A stretch of DNA of 64,000 nt from Prevotella sp. tf2-5 (GTDB lineage: Bacteria > Bacteroidota > Bacteroidia > Bacteroidales > Bacteroidaceae): NCBI RefSeq assembly GCF_900115435.1, contig NZ_FOWK01000010.1, forward strand, positions 62,001 through 126,000, given 5' to 3'. The notes under the pieces were generated by a model that saw nothing but the letters and a program-made list of their open reading frames with translations, had not been told where the DNA came from and did not search any database. The translations under genes and the position numbers were made by a program. Positions 41,357-50,946 of this stretch are shown here, piece after piece (position 1 is the stretch's first letter; the number at the start of each line of letters is the position of its first letter).

Positions 41357-43378
41357 ATGAGGAATAGAAGCTTTTTAATAACAATAAGTCTGTTATTTCT
41401 GCTTTTACTTTCTTATACGGCGAAGGGAAAGACGATTTTAAATAACCGGGTAGACTCTATTCGGCAAGAATTGCCAAAACTGGAGGGTAAGGAACGTATA
41501 CAGGCTTATTACAAGTTATATAATCTCTACTATTATGGGGGAGAGACACAGAAGGAACGTCAGACTATTGCTGATTTACTGGCAGAGGCAGAGCGGCAAG
41601 GCGATGTGAAGATGCAGGCAACGGCACGTACAGCGTTGCTTTACTATTATTATAATACTGATAAGGATGACTCCCTGTTGGCGGAGTATCCCAAGCACCA
41701 AATGTTTATGCTAAAGCATTCTGACTGGAAGCTCTATTATGATATATGGGTGCTGATCGTTAACCATTATATCTTTACCAGTCAGAGTAATACGGCATTG
41801 CGTGAGGTAAAGAAGATGTATGAGGACGCCCAGCGACGAGATAACAGCTATGGTATCGGACTCGCTTCCTATGGCATGGGGAATGCCTATATGGATATTG
41901 GTCTTCACGAGGAGGCGATACAGGCATATGAACGGTGTATTAAGGCGCTGAATCAGTCCAAGATAGGTTCAACTTTATTGGATGTCTATCCGTATTATTG
42001 TTCGGTTCTCTCGGAGGTGAAGAATTATAAACGTATGCTGGAGATTACGGATCTTTGGCGGGTCTATTTGGATTCTCATCGGAAAGAACTGGGAGTGGAC
42101 CAGGGAAAATCATTAGGCTCCTCATATTATACATATTATTATAACTCAAGAGCCACAGCCCTGATGGGTCTGGGACGACTGTCGGAGGCAGAGGATCTGT
42201 TGATGAAAGCGTATGAGGCGACCAAGGATGTGAAGGATAACTCGCAGATATCTGTTTTTTATAATCTTGGGCAACTTTATTTGAAGAAGGGCGACTATGA
42301 GAAAGCATTGAACTTCAATAACCAGATTATAGGGCGCTATACTGTCCAGGAAGACCCGTCGGGTGTGCTGATGCTCAAGAAACAACGGGCGGAAATCATG
42401 CTGCAGTCGCATCAGTTTGAGGAAGCTGCAGACCTTTACAAACAGGTGTTTTTCCTGTCGGATTCTCTGAATATCAAGGATGTGAAAAACCAACTGAATG
42501 AGTTTAATGCGCTTTACAAAGTGGATGAGATGGAGCGGGAGACTCAACAGGTAAAGACCCGTCAAGTCTATATTGTGCTGGGGGTGATTATCATAGCCTT
42601 AGTTTTGATGGGGATGCTGGGGCTTTATTTCATGAACCGTTTAAGACAGAAGAATCGCGAGCTTGCCCTAGCGCTTGACCATTCTAAGGAGAGTGATCGT
42701 ATGAAGACTGCCTTTATCCAGCATGTGTCTCATGAAATACGCACTCCCCTTAATATAATAACAGGCTTCTCGCAGGTTATCGGTAACCCGGACTACCATC
42801 TGAACGGGGAGGAACGTCGGAATATCGTGAATAGCATAGAGACGAATACCCGTGAGATTACTAGCTTTGTCAATGAACTGTTGATTTTCTCAGAGGTAGA
42901 GAGTCAGAACAATTATAAATTGGAAGACTGCGTGAATGTCTATCTGTTCTGCCAGGGGTTGCTGGAGAGGGTTGAGGCGGTCAATAATGGAAGACTGGAG
43001 ATTGCCTATGAGTCGCAACTAGATGATAAACACACCGTGATAAGCAATTTAAAGGCATTGGAGGGGATTCTGCGACCACTGCTCAGTAATGCGTTGAAGT
43101 TTACGGAGAAAGGAAGCGTGAAACTACAGGTCAGGAAGGGTGAGGATTCCTCTATGCTAGATATCTGTGTGACAGACACGGGAATAGGTATTCCTGAGGA
43201 CCAAAGAGACCGTATTTTCGAGAAATTCTATAAAGTGGACTCATTTAAACGTGGTTTAGGGCTAGGATTACCGTTGGCACGCAGTATAGCGCAAAAAATC
43301 AATGGGGACTTAATGTTAGATGATACATACAAGGAAGGAACTCGTTTTATCCTTAGAATTCCTGATAATCACACCTGA
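41357..43378 (+). CDS. Sensor histidine kinase with periplasmic TPRs
   Basis: 673 residues from MRNRSFL (41357). A signal segment (to about 25) leads to a periplasmic TPR region (about 60-395, for example GLASYGMGNAYMDIGLHEEAIQAYE and FYNLGQLYLKKGDYEKAL, in pieces). One membrane span (about 403-425) precedes the cytoplasmic kinase core. This has H box FIQHVSHEIRTPLN with His about 457, a G1 box DTGIGIPEDQ, F box IFEKFYK and G2 GLGLGLPLA. No receiver domain is fused and no response regulator is adjacent. The input signal is unknown. Confidence 0.92.
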   Translation: MRNRSFLITISLLFLLLLSYTAKGKTILNNRVDSIRQELPKLEGKERIQAYYKLYNLYYYGGETQKERQTIADLLAEAERQGDVKMQATARTALLYYYYNTDKDDSLLAEYPKHQMFMLKHSDWKLYYDIWVLIVNHYIFTSQSNTALREVKKMYEDAQRRDNSYGIGLASYGMGNAYMDIGLHEEAIQAYERCIKALNQSKIGSTLLDVYPYYCSVLSEVKNYKRMLEITDLWRVYLDSHRKELGVDQGKSLGSSYYTYYYNSRATALMGLGRLSEAEDLLMKAYEATKDVKDNSQISVFYNLGQLYLKKGDYEKALNFNNQIIGRYTVQEDPSGVLMLKKQRAEIMLQSHQFEEAADLYKQVFFLSDSLNIKDVKNQLNEFNALYKVDEMERETQQVKTRQVYIVLGVIIIALVLMGMLGLYFMNRLRQKNRELALALDHSKESDRMKTAFIQHVSHEIRTPLNIITGFSQVIGNPDYHLNGEERRNIVNSIETNTREITSFVNELLIFSEVESQNNYKLEDCVNVYLFCQGLLERVEAVNNGRLEIAYESQLDDKHTVISNLKALEGILRPLLSNALKFTEKGSVKLQVRKGEDSSMLDICVTDTGIGIPEDQRDRIFEKFYKVDSFKRGLGLGLPLARSIAQKINGDLMLDDTYKEGTRFILRIPDNHT

Positions 43379-43463
43379 GATATTTTGTAACTCTGATTTC
43401 GTCGAACTTGCTCTGTCTCGGCAAAAAAAGAATAAAATCTTTTGTTTTGCTCTCAACTTTTCG

Positions 43464-43471
43464 TAACTTTG
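43464..43471 (+). promoter_or_regulatory. Promoter -7 element for holA (leaderless)
   Basis: TAACTTTG, with four bases (CAAC) before the ATG at 43476. Confidence 0.65.
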
Positions 43472-43475
43472 CAAC

Positions 43476-44501
43476 ATGGCTCAGGCTGCAGTGACATATG
43501 ATTCTGTAATGAGTGAGCTGAAAACTCGCCATTTTCACCCTGTCTATTATTTGATGGGTGATGAGCCGTATTATATTGACTTGATCAGTAACTGGTTGGC
43601 AGACAATGTGCTACAACCGGAAGGGCGTGACTTTGACCAAACCGTCTTATTTGGCTCTGATGTCAATGCTTCCCAAATAGTGGATGCCGCTAAACGCTAT
43701 CCCATGATGTCTGAATACCAGGTCATCATCGTCAAGGAAGCCCAGAACGTGAAGAATACAGAGCCTCTGGAGAAGTATTTTAAGTCTCCGATGCCCTCAA
43801 CCATCTTGGTGATGTGCCATAAAAACGGTACGATAGACGGGCGAAAAAAGGAGTATGTGAAGGCGATACAGCAGAATGGAGTGCTTTTTGAGAGCAAAAA
43901 ATTACGTGATCGAGACCTTCCTGCCTTTATAGAGGGCTTTCTGGCGGCTAAAAATGCCAGTATTGACGCAAAGTCCACCCAACTGATTGCGGACGCTGTA
44001 GGAGCTGATTTAAGCCGTCTGGTGGGTGAATTAGACAAGGTTTTGCTGTCGCTTCCGGAAAATAATAGGAGAGTGACACCTCAGGTGGTACAGGATCAGA
44101 TTGGGGTGAGCAAAGATTTCAACGGATTTGAGCTTCGGGATGCTATTGTGAACCGAAATGTGTTCAAAGCAAACCAAATCATGAAATATTTTGACGAAAA
44201 TCCGAAGGCAGGAAGTATCTATTCCTTTCTCCCGTTGCTTTTTAATTACTTCCAAAATCTAATGTTAGCACATTATTGTCCCCAGAAAAACTCTCAGGAT
44301 GGGGTAGCGCAATGGCTGGATCTACGTAGTCCATGGGCAGCCAAAGACTATATGACAGGTATGCGGAATTATACTGGAATGAAAGTGCTACAAATTATCA
44401 GCAAAATAAGAGAAATTGATGCCAAAAGTAAGGGTTTAGACAACCCAAATACCCCTTCTGGAGAGCTGATGAAGGAGCTAATTTTCTTCATTTTACACTA
44501 A
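43476..44501 (+). CDS. holA: DNA polymerase III subunit delta
   Basis: Clamp-loader subunit that opens the beta clamp. The 341 residues fit HolA: YDSVMSELKTRHFHPVYYLMGDEPYYIDLI at the N-terminus (in pieces), FKSPMPSTILVMCHK, LIADAVGADLSRLVGELDKVLL (about 168-190) and GSIYSFLPLLFNYFQNLML. The N-terminal region before FHPVYYLMG is conserved in the family, so the ATG at 43476 is the real start although it almost touches the promoter. Confidence 0.93.
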   Translation: MAQAAVTYDSVMSELKTRHFHPVYYLMGDEPYYIDLISNWLADNVLQPEGRDFDQTVLFGSDVNASQIVDAAKRYPMMSEYQVIIVKEAQNVKNTEPLEKYFKSPMPSTILVMCHKNGTIDGRKKEYVKAIQQNGVLFESKKLRDRDLPAFIEGFLAAKNASIDAKSTQLIADAVGADLSRLVGELDKVLLSLPENNRRVTPQVVQDQIGVSKDFNGFELRDAIVNRNVFKANQIMKYFDENPKAGSIYSFLPLLFNYFQNLMLAHYCPQKNSQDGVAQWLDLRSPWAAKDYMTGMRNYTGMKVLQIISKIREIDAKSKGLDNPNTPSGELMKELIFFILH

Positions 44502-45215
44502 AAATGGCATTTTTTTAATGCCTTTTTTTCTATTTTTACTCAAAACCTGAACATAAATTTTGGGCTTCAAACGCTGATAAATAAAGCGTTTTTCCTCTTT
44601 TTTACCCCCTCTGTTTTTGCGTATTTCTGATGAATTGAACGCTCGTTCGGAATTCTTCGAAATTTTTAAATTTTCGCTGATTTTGGTGTTCCAAATTTTG
44701 TTTTAAACTCTTTTAAGATATCGTTTTGTGAATTTACACAATTAAATCTAGTGAAATTGTAATTGTTGTTTTAAATTGAAAATATACTTCATTTACAAAA
44801 TTATCCACATTTTAAAATGTAGATTTATAATTTTGCATTCAAAAGCATCCGAAAAAACTCCCTGTTTTATAGGTATTCATGACCGTATAACTATCATATA
44901 TTTCTAAAAACTAGATAGATATATGTATTTAATCATGTAAATGGTGATAATTATATCGCATTATCTTCTCTCAAAAATGCATATATCTAGTGTTTTTCGT
45001 TTGTGTATTAATATTAATAAATTCAAAATCAGTTAGTTACATGAATATACTCTATTTTGTTACGACGTCGTTTTATATCTTTAAATTAAGATTTACAAAT
45101 CTAATATATACAATATACAGATTATACATTACATTTTACAACTTTAAATATCAAAATGTACAATTTAAATCTTAAAAATCTCTTCGTATTTGTTGTTTCT
45201 TTCAAAAATTTGTTT
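44502..45215 (+). other. Very AT-rich non-coding stretch
   Basis: About 710 bp of roughly 75% AT without a convincing gene. One perfect DnaA-box sequence, TTATCCACA, occurs at 44801-44809, and inverted words such as TTAAGATTT/AAATCTTAA near 45090-45175. A single box is not enough to call an origin. It could be the remnant of an element tied to the XRE-type gene that follows, or an AT-rich silenced region. Confidence 0.5.
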
Positions 45216-45223
45216 TACCTTTG
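45216..45223 (+). promoter_or_regulatory. Promoter -7 element for the XRE gene
   Basis: TACCTTTG, 50 bases before the ATG at 45274. Confidence 0.6.
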
Positions 45224-45273
45224 TAAAATCAAAGAAAAATGAGTATTTTACCCCAAAATTGACTTGATAAGTG

Positions 45274-45723
45274 ATGAAAGACAGAATTAAACGCATCATG
45301 GAAGAGCAGCACATGAGTCAACAAGTGTTTGCAGATTTCATTGGATTATCCCCTGCAACTTTAAGTAGTATTTTCACTGGTAGGACCCGCCCCACCCTGA
45401 ATGTGGTCGAGGCGATCAAAAATAAACTACCCTCTATTAACACCGATTGGTTGTTGATGGGTCATGGAAATATGTACTTGACTCCACTTTCAGAAGGTTC
45501 TGAAGTCACCCAACAGTCATCGACGGAACAGATGCTGGACTTCGATCAACCTGTTTCGGACTATCCAGGTGCCTCTTCCTCGCAGAGTGTACGGAATACA
45601 CCACCTGAAAACATACCGAAAGTTTTGAAAATAGTTGACAAAGAGCCAAGAAAGGTAACAGAAATACGGGTTTATTATGATGATCAGACCTATGAAACCT
45701 TCGTTCCGATGAAGACTAAATGA
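45274..45723 (+). CDS. XRE-type helix-turn-helix regulator
   Basis: 149 residues. An N-terminal helix-turn-helix (RIKRIMEEQHMSQQVFADFIGLSPATLSSIFTGRTRP, in pieces, about 4-40) is followed by the PSINTDWLLMGHGNMYL segment typical of Bacteroidetes CI-like repressors. A Ser/Pro linker and a short C-terminal beta part (IRVYYDDQTYETFVPMK) follow. The target is unknown. The AT-rich stretch before it may carry its operators. The ATG at 45274 is preferred to the GTG just before it. Confidence 0.88.
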   Translation: MKDRIKRIMEEQHMSQQVFADFIGLSPATLSSIFTGRTRPTLNVVEAIKNKLPSINTDWLLMGHGNMYLTPLSEGSEVTQQSSTEQMLDFDQPVSDYPGASSSQSVRNTPPENIPKVLKIVDKEPRKVTEIRVYYDDQTYETFVPMKTK

Positions 45724-45756
45724 GGACACACTAGTGGTGTTCTCATTTTTTTTTCG

Positions 45757-45764
45757 TAATTTTG
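45757..45764 (+). promoter_or_regulatory. Promoter -7 element for pyrK-pyrD
   Basis: TAATTTTG, 25 bases before the ATG at 45790. Confidence 0.6.
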
Positions 45765-45789
45765 CACCAATTATAATATAATAAGGTAT

Positions 45790-46566
45790 ATGAAGAAATA
45801 TATTCTCGACCTGACCGTCAAACAAGTTGAGCGTATCAGTCCTAAGCATGTATTGTTGAAACTGACCGATGACGCTCCCCTTCCTGACATGCTTCCTGGA
45901 CAGTTTGTGGAAGTGCGTGTAGACGGTTCAGAGACCACTTTCCTACGTCGTCCTATCTCTATAAACTTTGTGGATAAGACACGTAACGAGTTATGGCTGA
46001 TGGTGGCAATGATTGGTGAGGGAACCCGTCAGTTAGGTCGCCTCCAGGTGGGTGATATCGTTAATTGTGTATTGCCCTTGGGCAATGGTTTCACGATGCC
46101 TGCGGAGTCTGCGGAGCATATTCTGCTTGTAGGCGGTGGTGTTGGTGTAGCCCCCTTGTTGTATATGGGTGCAGAGATGCGGAAAGCGGGTATTGAGCCC
46201 ACCTTCCTTTTGGGAGCCCGTACAAAGGCGGATTTATTGGAGATAGAGCTTTTCATGCAGTATGGACGTGTCTTTATTACGACAGAGGATGGTTCTGAGG
46301 GTGAGAAAGGTTTTGTGACCAACCATTCAGTCTTGCAGAAGGAACATTTCGACCGGATAGCTACCTGTGGTCCCAAGCCCATGATGGTAGCGGTGGCGCG
46401 TTACGCTCACAAAGCGAAAGTGGAGTGTGAGGCATCGCTGGAGAATATGATGGCGTGCGGATTGGGAGCCTGTCTGTGTTGTGTTGAAAAGACCACGAAT
46501 GGCAACCTCTGTGTATGTAAGGAAGGACCAGTGTTTAACGTAAAACAGTTGTTATGGCAGATTTAA
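45790..46566 (+). CDS. pyrK: Dihydroorotate dehydrogenase electron-transfer subunit
   Basis: Passes electrons from PyrD to NAD+ through FAD and a [2Fe-2S] cluster. The 258 residues contain the flavin motif RRPISINF, the NAD-binding [15 protein letters not shown] (about 117-131) and the cluster ligands [12 protein letters not shown]...CVCKEGP near the C-terminus. The stop overlaps the pyrD start by 13 bp, ensuring equal expression of the two subunits. Confidence 0.95.
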   Translation: MKKYILDLTVKQVERISPKHVLLKLTDDAPLPDMLPGQFVEVRVDGSETTFLRRPISINFVDKTRNELWLMVAMIGEGTRQLGRLQVGDIVNCVLPLGNGFTMPAESAEHILLVGGGVGVAPLLYMGAEMRKAGIEPTFLLGARTKADLLEIELFMQYGRVFITTEDGSEGEKGFVTNHSVLQKEHFDRIATCGPKPMMVAVARYAHKAKVECEASLENMMACGLGACLCCVEKTTNGNLCVCKEGPVFNVKQLLWQI

Positions 46567-47462
46567 GCGTCAAAATAGGTAAGATGTCACTGAAGAATCC
46601 AGTGATGACAGCATCAGGGACTTTCGGCTATGGTTTAGAGTTTGCCGATTTTATTCCCTTAGATGGTCTTGGAGGTATTATCGTGAAGGGTACTACGCTG
46701 AAACCTCGTGAGGGCAATGACTATCCCCGTATGGCAGAGACACCGCAGGGGATGCTTAACTGCGTAGGACTGCAGAACAAGGGTGTTGACTATTTCTGTG
46801 AGCATATCTATCCGCAGATCAAGGATATCGATACGAATATGATTGTCAATGTCAGTGGTTCCTCTCCGGAAGACTATGCGGAATGTGCCGCCCGTATTGA
46901 TGCCTTGGAGAAGATCCCAGCCATAGAGTTGAATATCTCCTGTCCCAATGTGAAAGACGGTGGTATGGCTTTCGGTGTCACCTGTGCGGGAGCCGAGAGT
47001 GTCGTGAGAGCAGTCCGTGAGCGTTATCATAAGACGCTGATCGTGAAACTCTCTCCTAACGTGACGAATATCTCGGAGATCGCCCGTGCCTGTGAGGCAC
47101 AGGGGGCAGACAGCGTGTCATTGATCAACACCCTGATGGGTATGGCGATAGATATCGAGAAGCGTCGCCCTCTGTTGAGCATCAATACGGGAGGACTCAG
47201 TGGTCCTGCCATCAAGCCCGTTGCGTTGCGCATGGTATGGCAGGTGGCAAAAGCCGTCAAGATCCCTGTTGTGGGTTTGGGAGGTATCATGAGAGCCAGC
47301 GATGCCATCGAGTTCTTCATGGCTGGAGCCACGGCGATAGAGATTGGTACTGCAAACTTCATCAATCCTGCAGTCACCATTCAGGTGCGTGATGGTATTA
47401 ATGACTGGCTCGACCATCACGGATGCCGTTCTATATCAGAGATTATAGGATGTCTAGGGTAG
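46554..47462 (+). CDS. pyrD: Dihydroorotate dehydrogenase, class 1B catalytic subunit
   Basis: Oxidises dihydroorotate to orotate in pyrimidine synthesis. The 302 residues show [26 protein letters not shown], the catalytic [11 protein letters not shown] with the class 1 Cys (about 130), and [29 protein letters not shown] (in pieces) for FMN phosphate. Pairing with pyrK marks it as class 1B. Confidence 0.95.
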   Translation: MADLSVKIGKMSLKNPVMTASGTFGYGLEFADFIPLDGLGGIIVKGTTLKPREGNDYPRMAETPQGMLNCVGLQNKGVDYFCEHIYPQIKDIDTNMIVNVSGSSPEDYAECAARIDALEKIPAIELNISCPNVKDGGMAFGVTCAGAESVVRAVRERYHKTLIVKLSPNVTNISEIARACEAQGADSVSLINTLMGMAIDIEKRRPLLSINTGGLSGPAIKPVALRMVWQVAKAVKIPVVGLGGIMRASDAIEFFMAGATAIEIGTANFINPAVTIQVRDGINDWLDHHGCRSISEIIGCLG

Positions 47463-47468
47463 AAAAAC

Positions 47469-47497
47469 TTGAGAGCGGTCAAATGAACCGCTCTCAA
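47469..47497 (+). terminator. Hairpin after pyrD
   Basis: TTGAGAGCGGT pairs perfectly with ACCGCTCTCAA. No T-tract follows directly. Confidence 0.65.
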
Positions 47498-47633
47498 CCA
47501 ACACAAAAACTAAACTAGACTTAACTAAAGCATATCGGGATTTTCCCAAACCCCTCAAATGCAATTGCAAAGATAGTACAAATATTTTGAACTACAAAAA
47601 TTTTTTGGTTTTTTTGTATTAAAATTCAAAAAG

Positions 47634-48707
47634 CTATAATTTTGTCGATTTATTGAGCAAAAAATAGTCCAAAATGGTCATGGCTGCCATTGCTTCCACA
47701 ACAGGTACGGCGCGAGGCAGTACACATGGGTCATGACGACCTTTTGCCGTCAGTTTGGTGGCATTGCCATAAATGTCTATCGTATCTTGTTCGCGGAGTA
47801 GGGTAGCCACAGGCTTGAAAGCCACCCGAAAGTAGATGTCCTGTCCGTTGCTGATGCCCCCCTGGATACCTCCGCTGTGGTTTGTCAGCGTACCTACCTG
47901 TCCGTAATTGTTCACGAAGACATCATTTTGTTCTGAGCCTCGTGCGGTGACACCGTCGAAGCCCTCTCCGTACTCAAAGCCCTTGACGGCATTGATACTC
48001 AGCATCGCAGAGCCTAAAGCAGCGTTCAATTTGCCGAATTCCGGTTCTCCCAGTCCTGCAGGACAACCTTTGACGACACAGGTGATGACTCCGCCAATGG
48101 TGTCACCCGCTGCTCTCACCTCAGAGATCAGCTGTATCATCTCATCCGCTTTCACGGGGTCTGGGCAGCGAACGATATTCGTCTCCGTCATCGACAGGTC
48201 GTATTTCCGATAATCCTTGTCCAGTAAGATATTCCCAACCTGTGAGGTATATGCCTGTACGCTGATATTCAGCTGACGCAGTGCCAGCTTAGCAAGAGCC
48301 CCCGCCACCACACGACTGATGGTGATACGTGCGGAAGACCTGCCGCCGCCCCGGTGGTCTCTGTTTCCGTATTTCGTAGCGTAAGTAAAGTCTGCGTGCG
48401 AGGGACGGTACAATTGTCGCATATTGTCATAGTCCTGCGAGTGTTGGTTGGTATTGCGCACGATAAAGCCGATGGGACATCCCGTACTACACCCTTCAAA
48501 CACCCCGCTGAGCAGTTCCACGACATCCCCTTCCTGACGACTTGTTGTGATACAACTCTGACCAGGTCGCCGACGGTTCAGTTCACTCTGGATGAAGTCC
48601 ACGTCGATGGGAATACCGGCTGGCATGCCGTCTACGACACCGCCTATCGCCTCGCCATGACTCTCTCCGAATGTCGTCAGTGTGAATATGTTACCAAATG
48701 TGTTCAC
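47634..48707 (-). CDS. aroC: Chorismate synthase
   Basis: Forms chorismate from EPSP with reduced FMN. 357 residues from GTG at 48707 ([17 protein letters not shown]). The upstream TTG at 48719 lies inside a 7-bp array and would add only array-encoded residues. Features: [38 protein letters not shown] (about 125-137), and [13 protein letters not shown]. It is downstream of slyD with only the array between. Confidence 0.95.
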   Translation of the reverse strand: MNTFGNIFTLTTFGESHGEAIGGVVDGMPAGIPIDVDFIQSELNRRRPGQSCITTSRQEGDVVELLSGVFEGCSTGCPIGFIVRNTNQHSQDYDNMRQLYRPSHADFTYATKYGNRDHRGGGRSSARITISRVVAGALAKLALRQLNISVQAYTSQVGNILLDKDYRKYDLSMTETNIVRCPDPVKADEMIQLISEVRAAGDTIGGVITCVVKGCPAGLGEPEFGKLNAALGSAMLSINAVKGFEYGEGFDGVTARGSEQNDVFVNNYGQVGTLTNHSGGIQGGISNGQDIYFRVAFKPVATLLREQDTIDIYGNATKLTAKGRHDPCVLPRAVPVVEAMAAMTILDYFLLNKSTKL

Positions 48708-48708
48708 C

Positions 48709-48743
48709 TCAACTCTCAACTTTTAACTTTCAACTCTCCACTC
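48709..48743. repeat. 7-bp array filling the slyD/aroC gap
   Basis: Five 7-mers TCAACTC/TCAACTT (plus strand) begin one base after the aroC GTG (complement of 48705-48707) and end immediately before the slyD stop codon (48744-48746). Confidence 0.9.
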
Positions 48744-49325
48744 TTAATGGCAATGTCCGCAGTCGCAGCCATCATGATGATGACCGTCGCAGTCTCCCTC
48801 GCAGTCGTGACAGCCACACCCGCAGCCGCCACCACTCAGTCGGGCAATCATTGCCTTGACCTCGTCATCAGTAGCCTCACGGTTCTCCAGCACCTTTCCT
48901 GCGAAATGCAAGGTCTCACCAGCCAATGGGTGGTTCAGATCAACCTTGACCTTCTCTTCGCCCACCTCCACAATCTTGCCATAGAAGCGGTTGCCGTCCT
49001 CGTTCTGCAAAGGCACTACAGCATCTACGTAGATATGCTCATGGTCGAAATGCCCGTTGATGGAGAATACCTCACGGTCCAGTTCTACCACGTGCTCCAG
49101 CACATAGTCACCATAAGCCTCATCCTTGTCGAGCGAGAACTCGAAGTTGTCGCCCTGAGGCACGTCAAACAGTTTTTTCTCAAAGGCATCCAGTGCGATG
49201 CCGAAACCTGTGAGGAAGTGGAATGGCTGCTCTTCTGTGGCTTCCTCCACCATCTCCTTGCCGTTATCGCCGTCTACAAACAAACGGTAGCTCACGGCAA
49301 TGTATTTATGAATCATATTACTCAT
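48744..49325 (-). CDS. slyD: FKBP-type peptidyl-prolyl isomerase, SlyD-like with Cys/His tail
   Basis: 193 residues: an FKBP domain with the IF insert (about 5-150; FHFLTGFGIALDAFEK, YGDYVLEHV, NHPLAGETLHFAGKV), then a metal-binding tail rich in Cys, His and Asp (GGCGCGCHDCEGDC... ending CDCGHCH). SlyD acts as a chaperone/isomerase and binds nickel through such a tail, for hydrogenase maturation in E. coli. It may serve as a metal reservoir here. The terminal CH is coded right against the 7-bp array. Confidence 0.93.
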   Translation of the reverse strand: MSNMIHKYIAVSYRLFVDGDNGKEMVEEATEEQPFHFLTGFGIALDAFEKKLFDVPQGDNFEFSLDKDEAYGDYVLEHVVELDREVFSINGHFDHEHIYVDAVVPLQNEDGNRFYGKIVEVGEEKVKVDLNHPLAGETLHFAGKVLENREATDDEVKAMIARLSGGGCGCGCHDCEGDCDGHHHDGCDCGHCH

Positions 49326-49513
49326 AGTCTGCTTTAGTTTTACAATTTGGCTGCGAAGTTACGAAATTATTTTGAAATAGGCAAAAAACGAGGACGTTTA
49401 ATGCGAAAATGATAAAAAAACAAGAAAACTGTGATTCTTTGACGGAGGTCAAGAATTTTGGCTGTTTCCGCACACAGTGCCCCCAAATGTTTGGAGTGTA
49501 TCGAAAAATACCG

Positions 49514-49521
49514 TACCTTTG
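49514..49521 (+). promoter_or_regulatory. Promoter -7 element for the small secreted protein
   Basis: TACCTTTG, 165 bases before the ATG at 49687. The leader between them has small hairpins (CCCGTTAAACGGG; AGCC-AAAAG-GGCT). Confidence 0.6.
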
Positions 49522-49686
49522 CATCGTCAAACAGAAAAAACTGGGCGACAAAAGAAAATTGAGCTTTGCCCGTTAAACGGGAAAGCAGCGTAAGCCAAAA
49601 GGGCTGCGCAACAGGATAACATTATTAATAAGTAAGAGCGGAATTAACACAACCGCCCTGAGTAAAGAAAAGAAAGGGTAACGAAA

Positions 49687-50046
49687 ATGAAAAAGCTGTT
49701 TTTAACGATGGTAGCTATGATGAGCATGACGCTCACATTTGCTGAGAACGAGAACATGAACAGTGTAAACAACGCAGAGGCTTACAACCTGAGCGTGAAC
49801 ATGAACCAGTTGAGCAAGGCTCTGAATCTTGCCAACGACCAGGTAGAGGCTGTGGCTGAGATCCACAAGACCTTCTGCTCTGAGCTGATGTTCGCCACTC
49901 AGTATGGTAAGGAGGAGCGTGACGCTCGTGTCGACGCTGCTGTCAAGAAGGATCTTGGTTTCATGAATTACGTGCTCAATCACGATCAGTACAAGAAGTA
50001 CGTGATGCTGCTTAACGTAACGATGAACAACCGTGGTCTGAAGTAA
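49687..50046 (+). CDS. Small secreted protein of unknown function
   Basis: 119 residues with a signal peptide ending near TFAEN. The mature part is all-helical (NMNQLSKALNLANDQVEAVAEIHKTFCSELM, in pieces, then KKDLGFMNYVLNHDQYKKYVMLLNVTMNN) and ends NNRGLK. Codon choice is unusually uniform (AAC, AAG, CTG, CGT), as in highly expressed genes. With a strong promoter, a long leader and a good terminator it is likely abundant. This is a Prevotella-type hypothetical family I cannot name. Confidence 0.85.
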   Translation: MKKLFLTMVAMMSMTLTFAENENMNSVNNAEAYNLSVNMNQLSKALNLANDQVEAVAEIHKTFCSELMFATQYGKEERDARVDAAVKKDLGFMNYVLNHDQYKKYVMLLNVTMNNRGLK

Positions 50047-50074
50047 TAGAGAAAAAGAAAGTATTAATAACCAG

Positions 50075-50110
50075 GAGTCGCAGATGTTGAGATCTGCGGC
50101 TCTTTTTTTT
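50075..50110 (+). terminator. Terminator after the small secreted protein
   Basis: GAGTCGCAGAT pairs with ATCTGCGGCTC (one T:G pair) and is followed by eight T. Confidence 0.9.
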
Positions 50111-50113
50111 GTC

Positions 50114-50313
50114 CAGTTGGGCTGCTGAATATATCTCGTCATGCTTCATCTTATAGTCCCTGTGTTATCGGGCTGACCCTCCGCATTTCTTTCATTATAT
50201 CTTGCTGCAAAGATACGAATAAGCGAGAAGAATGCAAAATAAATTAATATTAATTTCATTCTCGGCAGATAATAGTCCATTGTCACCTCAAATAATCACA
50301 CAAGAAAGTGGAT
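50114..50313 (+). repeat. 200-bp direct repeat, left copy
   Basis: About 95% identical to 53931-54131. It carries, on the minus strand, an intact promoter TATCTTTG (50209-50216) and the first codons MKHDEIYSAAQL of the AlkZ-related gene, then the similarity ends. It is a 5' remnant of that gene. Confidence 0.9.
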
Positions 50314-50381
50314 CAGTCAGTCATCGACAAAGTCGCTTGCCAGAGCAAGAGTCCCCAGTTTTCTTGCTTGTTCATGTTCGT

Positions 50382-50590
50382 TTACTTCTTCAGCTTTCCT
50401 TTGCTCTCAAGATACTTTGTGAAAGTCTCCCACTGCATGGCATTCTTCTTAATGTTGGCCTGCGTGCGCTCGTCGTTGATGAACTGTGCTGGGTAGCAGT
50501 CGTGCAGGTAGTAGCGTGGATTGCTCTCGTCCTCGCCAATCGTGGAATAGTGCAGTACAAGGTCGTAGAAAATGCGGCTGTCGAAGTCGG
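50382..50590 (-). pseudogene. Gene fragment, minus strand
   Basis: A frame on the minus strand whose last part (FYDLVLHYSTIGEDESNPRYYLHDCYPAQF in pieces, ending WETFTKYLESKGKLKK) reads like a genuine protein C-terminus. It has no credible start: extended upstream it becomes the antisense of the plus-strand fragment at 50590-50885. Probably a truncated gene left by rearrangement. Confidence 0.4.
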
Positions 50591-50885
50591 ACACGAAACG
50601 GATGACATATTGTTTGACTACGACCATTGGGTCTGTGGACAGGATTTCTCTGACGATTGGAGTTGCAAAGTGGCAAAGGTCTATAACGTTACAGATTCTA
50701 CGTGTCTCGTCGATCTTATCATTCATAATTTCAGTGACTCTGAAACGACGATTGCCCTTCGTTTTGAGCGTAACGACTGGTATGTCGATGATTTCAGTCC
50801 CACAGATGATGGCGAGGACGATAAGGCATATTTCCTCGTATCATATCGGAATATTACACCAAGAATCGTGAATAACAAAAGATGA
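50590..50885 (+). pseudogene. C-terminal fragment of a DUF3828-like lipoprotein
   Basis: In the plus frame ending at TGA 50885, the residues ILFDYDHWVCGQDFSDDW, TCLVDLIIHNFSDSETTI and RNDWYVDDFSP match the C-terminal half of DUF3828-type periplasmic proteins. The matching part begins near 50590; upstream the frame loses resemblance and meets the opposite-strand fragment. The gene lacks its signal peptide and N-terminal half. Confidence 0.55.
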
Positions 50886-50934
50886 ATCTTTATTCTGAAA
50901 TACCCAAATATTTTGTTTATTATCAAAATAATTG

Positions 50935-50942
50935 TATATTTG
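50935..50942 (+). promoter_or_regulatory. Promoter -7 element for the MEMO-AMMECR1 gene (leaderless)
   Basis: TATATTTG followed by four bases (TGGC) and the ATG at 50947. Confidence 0.6.
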
Positions 50943-50946
50943 TGGC

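Noticed and set aside
44990..45175. A 61-codon hydrophobic frame in the AT-rich stretch
   Set aside because: Composition follows the AT-rich DNA, no promoter or family signal supports it.
44502..45215. Replication origin
   Set aside because: Only one perfect DnaA-box sequence was found, no cluster, and no dnaA or other origin-linked gene is near; gene orientation does not switch here either.
50232..50885. A single 217-residue gene over the whole plus-strand frame
   Set aside because: Only the last ~95 residues look like a real protein; the first part overlaps the direct repeat and the antisense fragment, so it is a chance extension.
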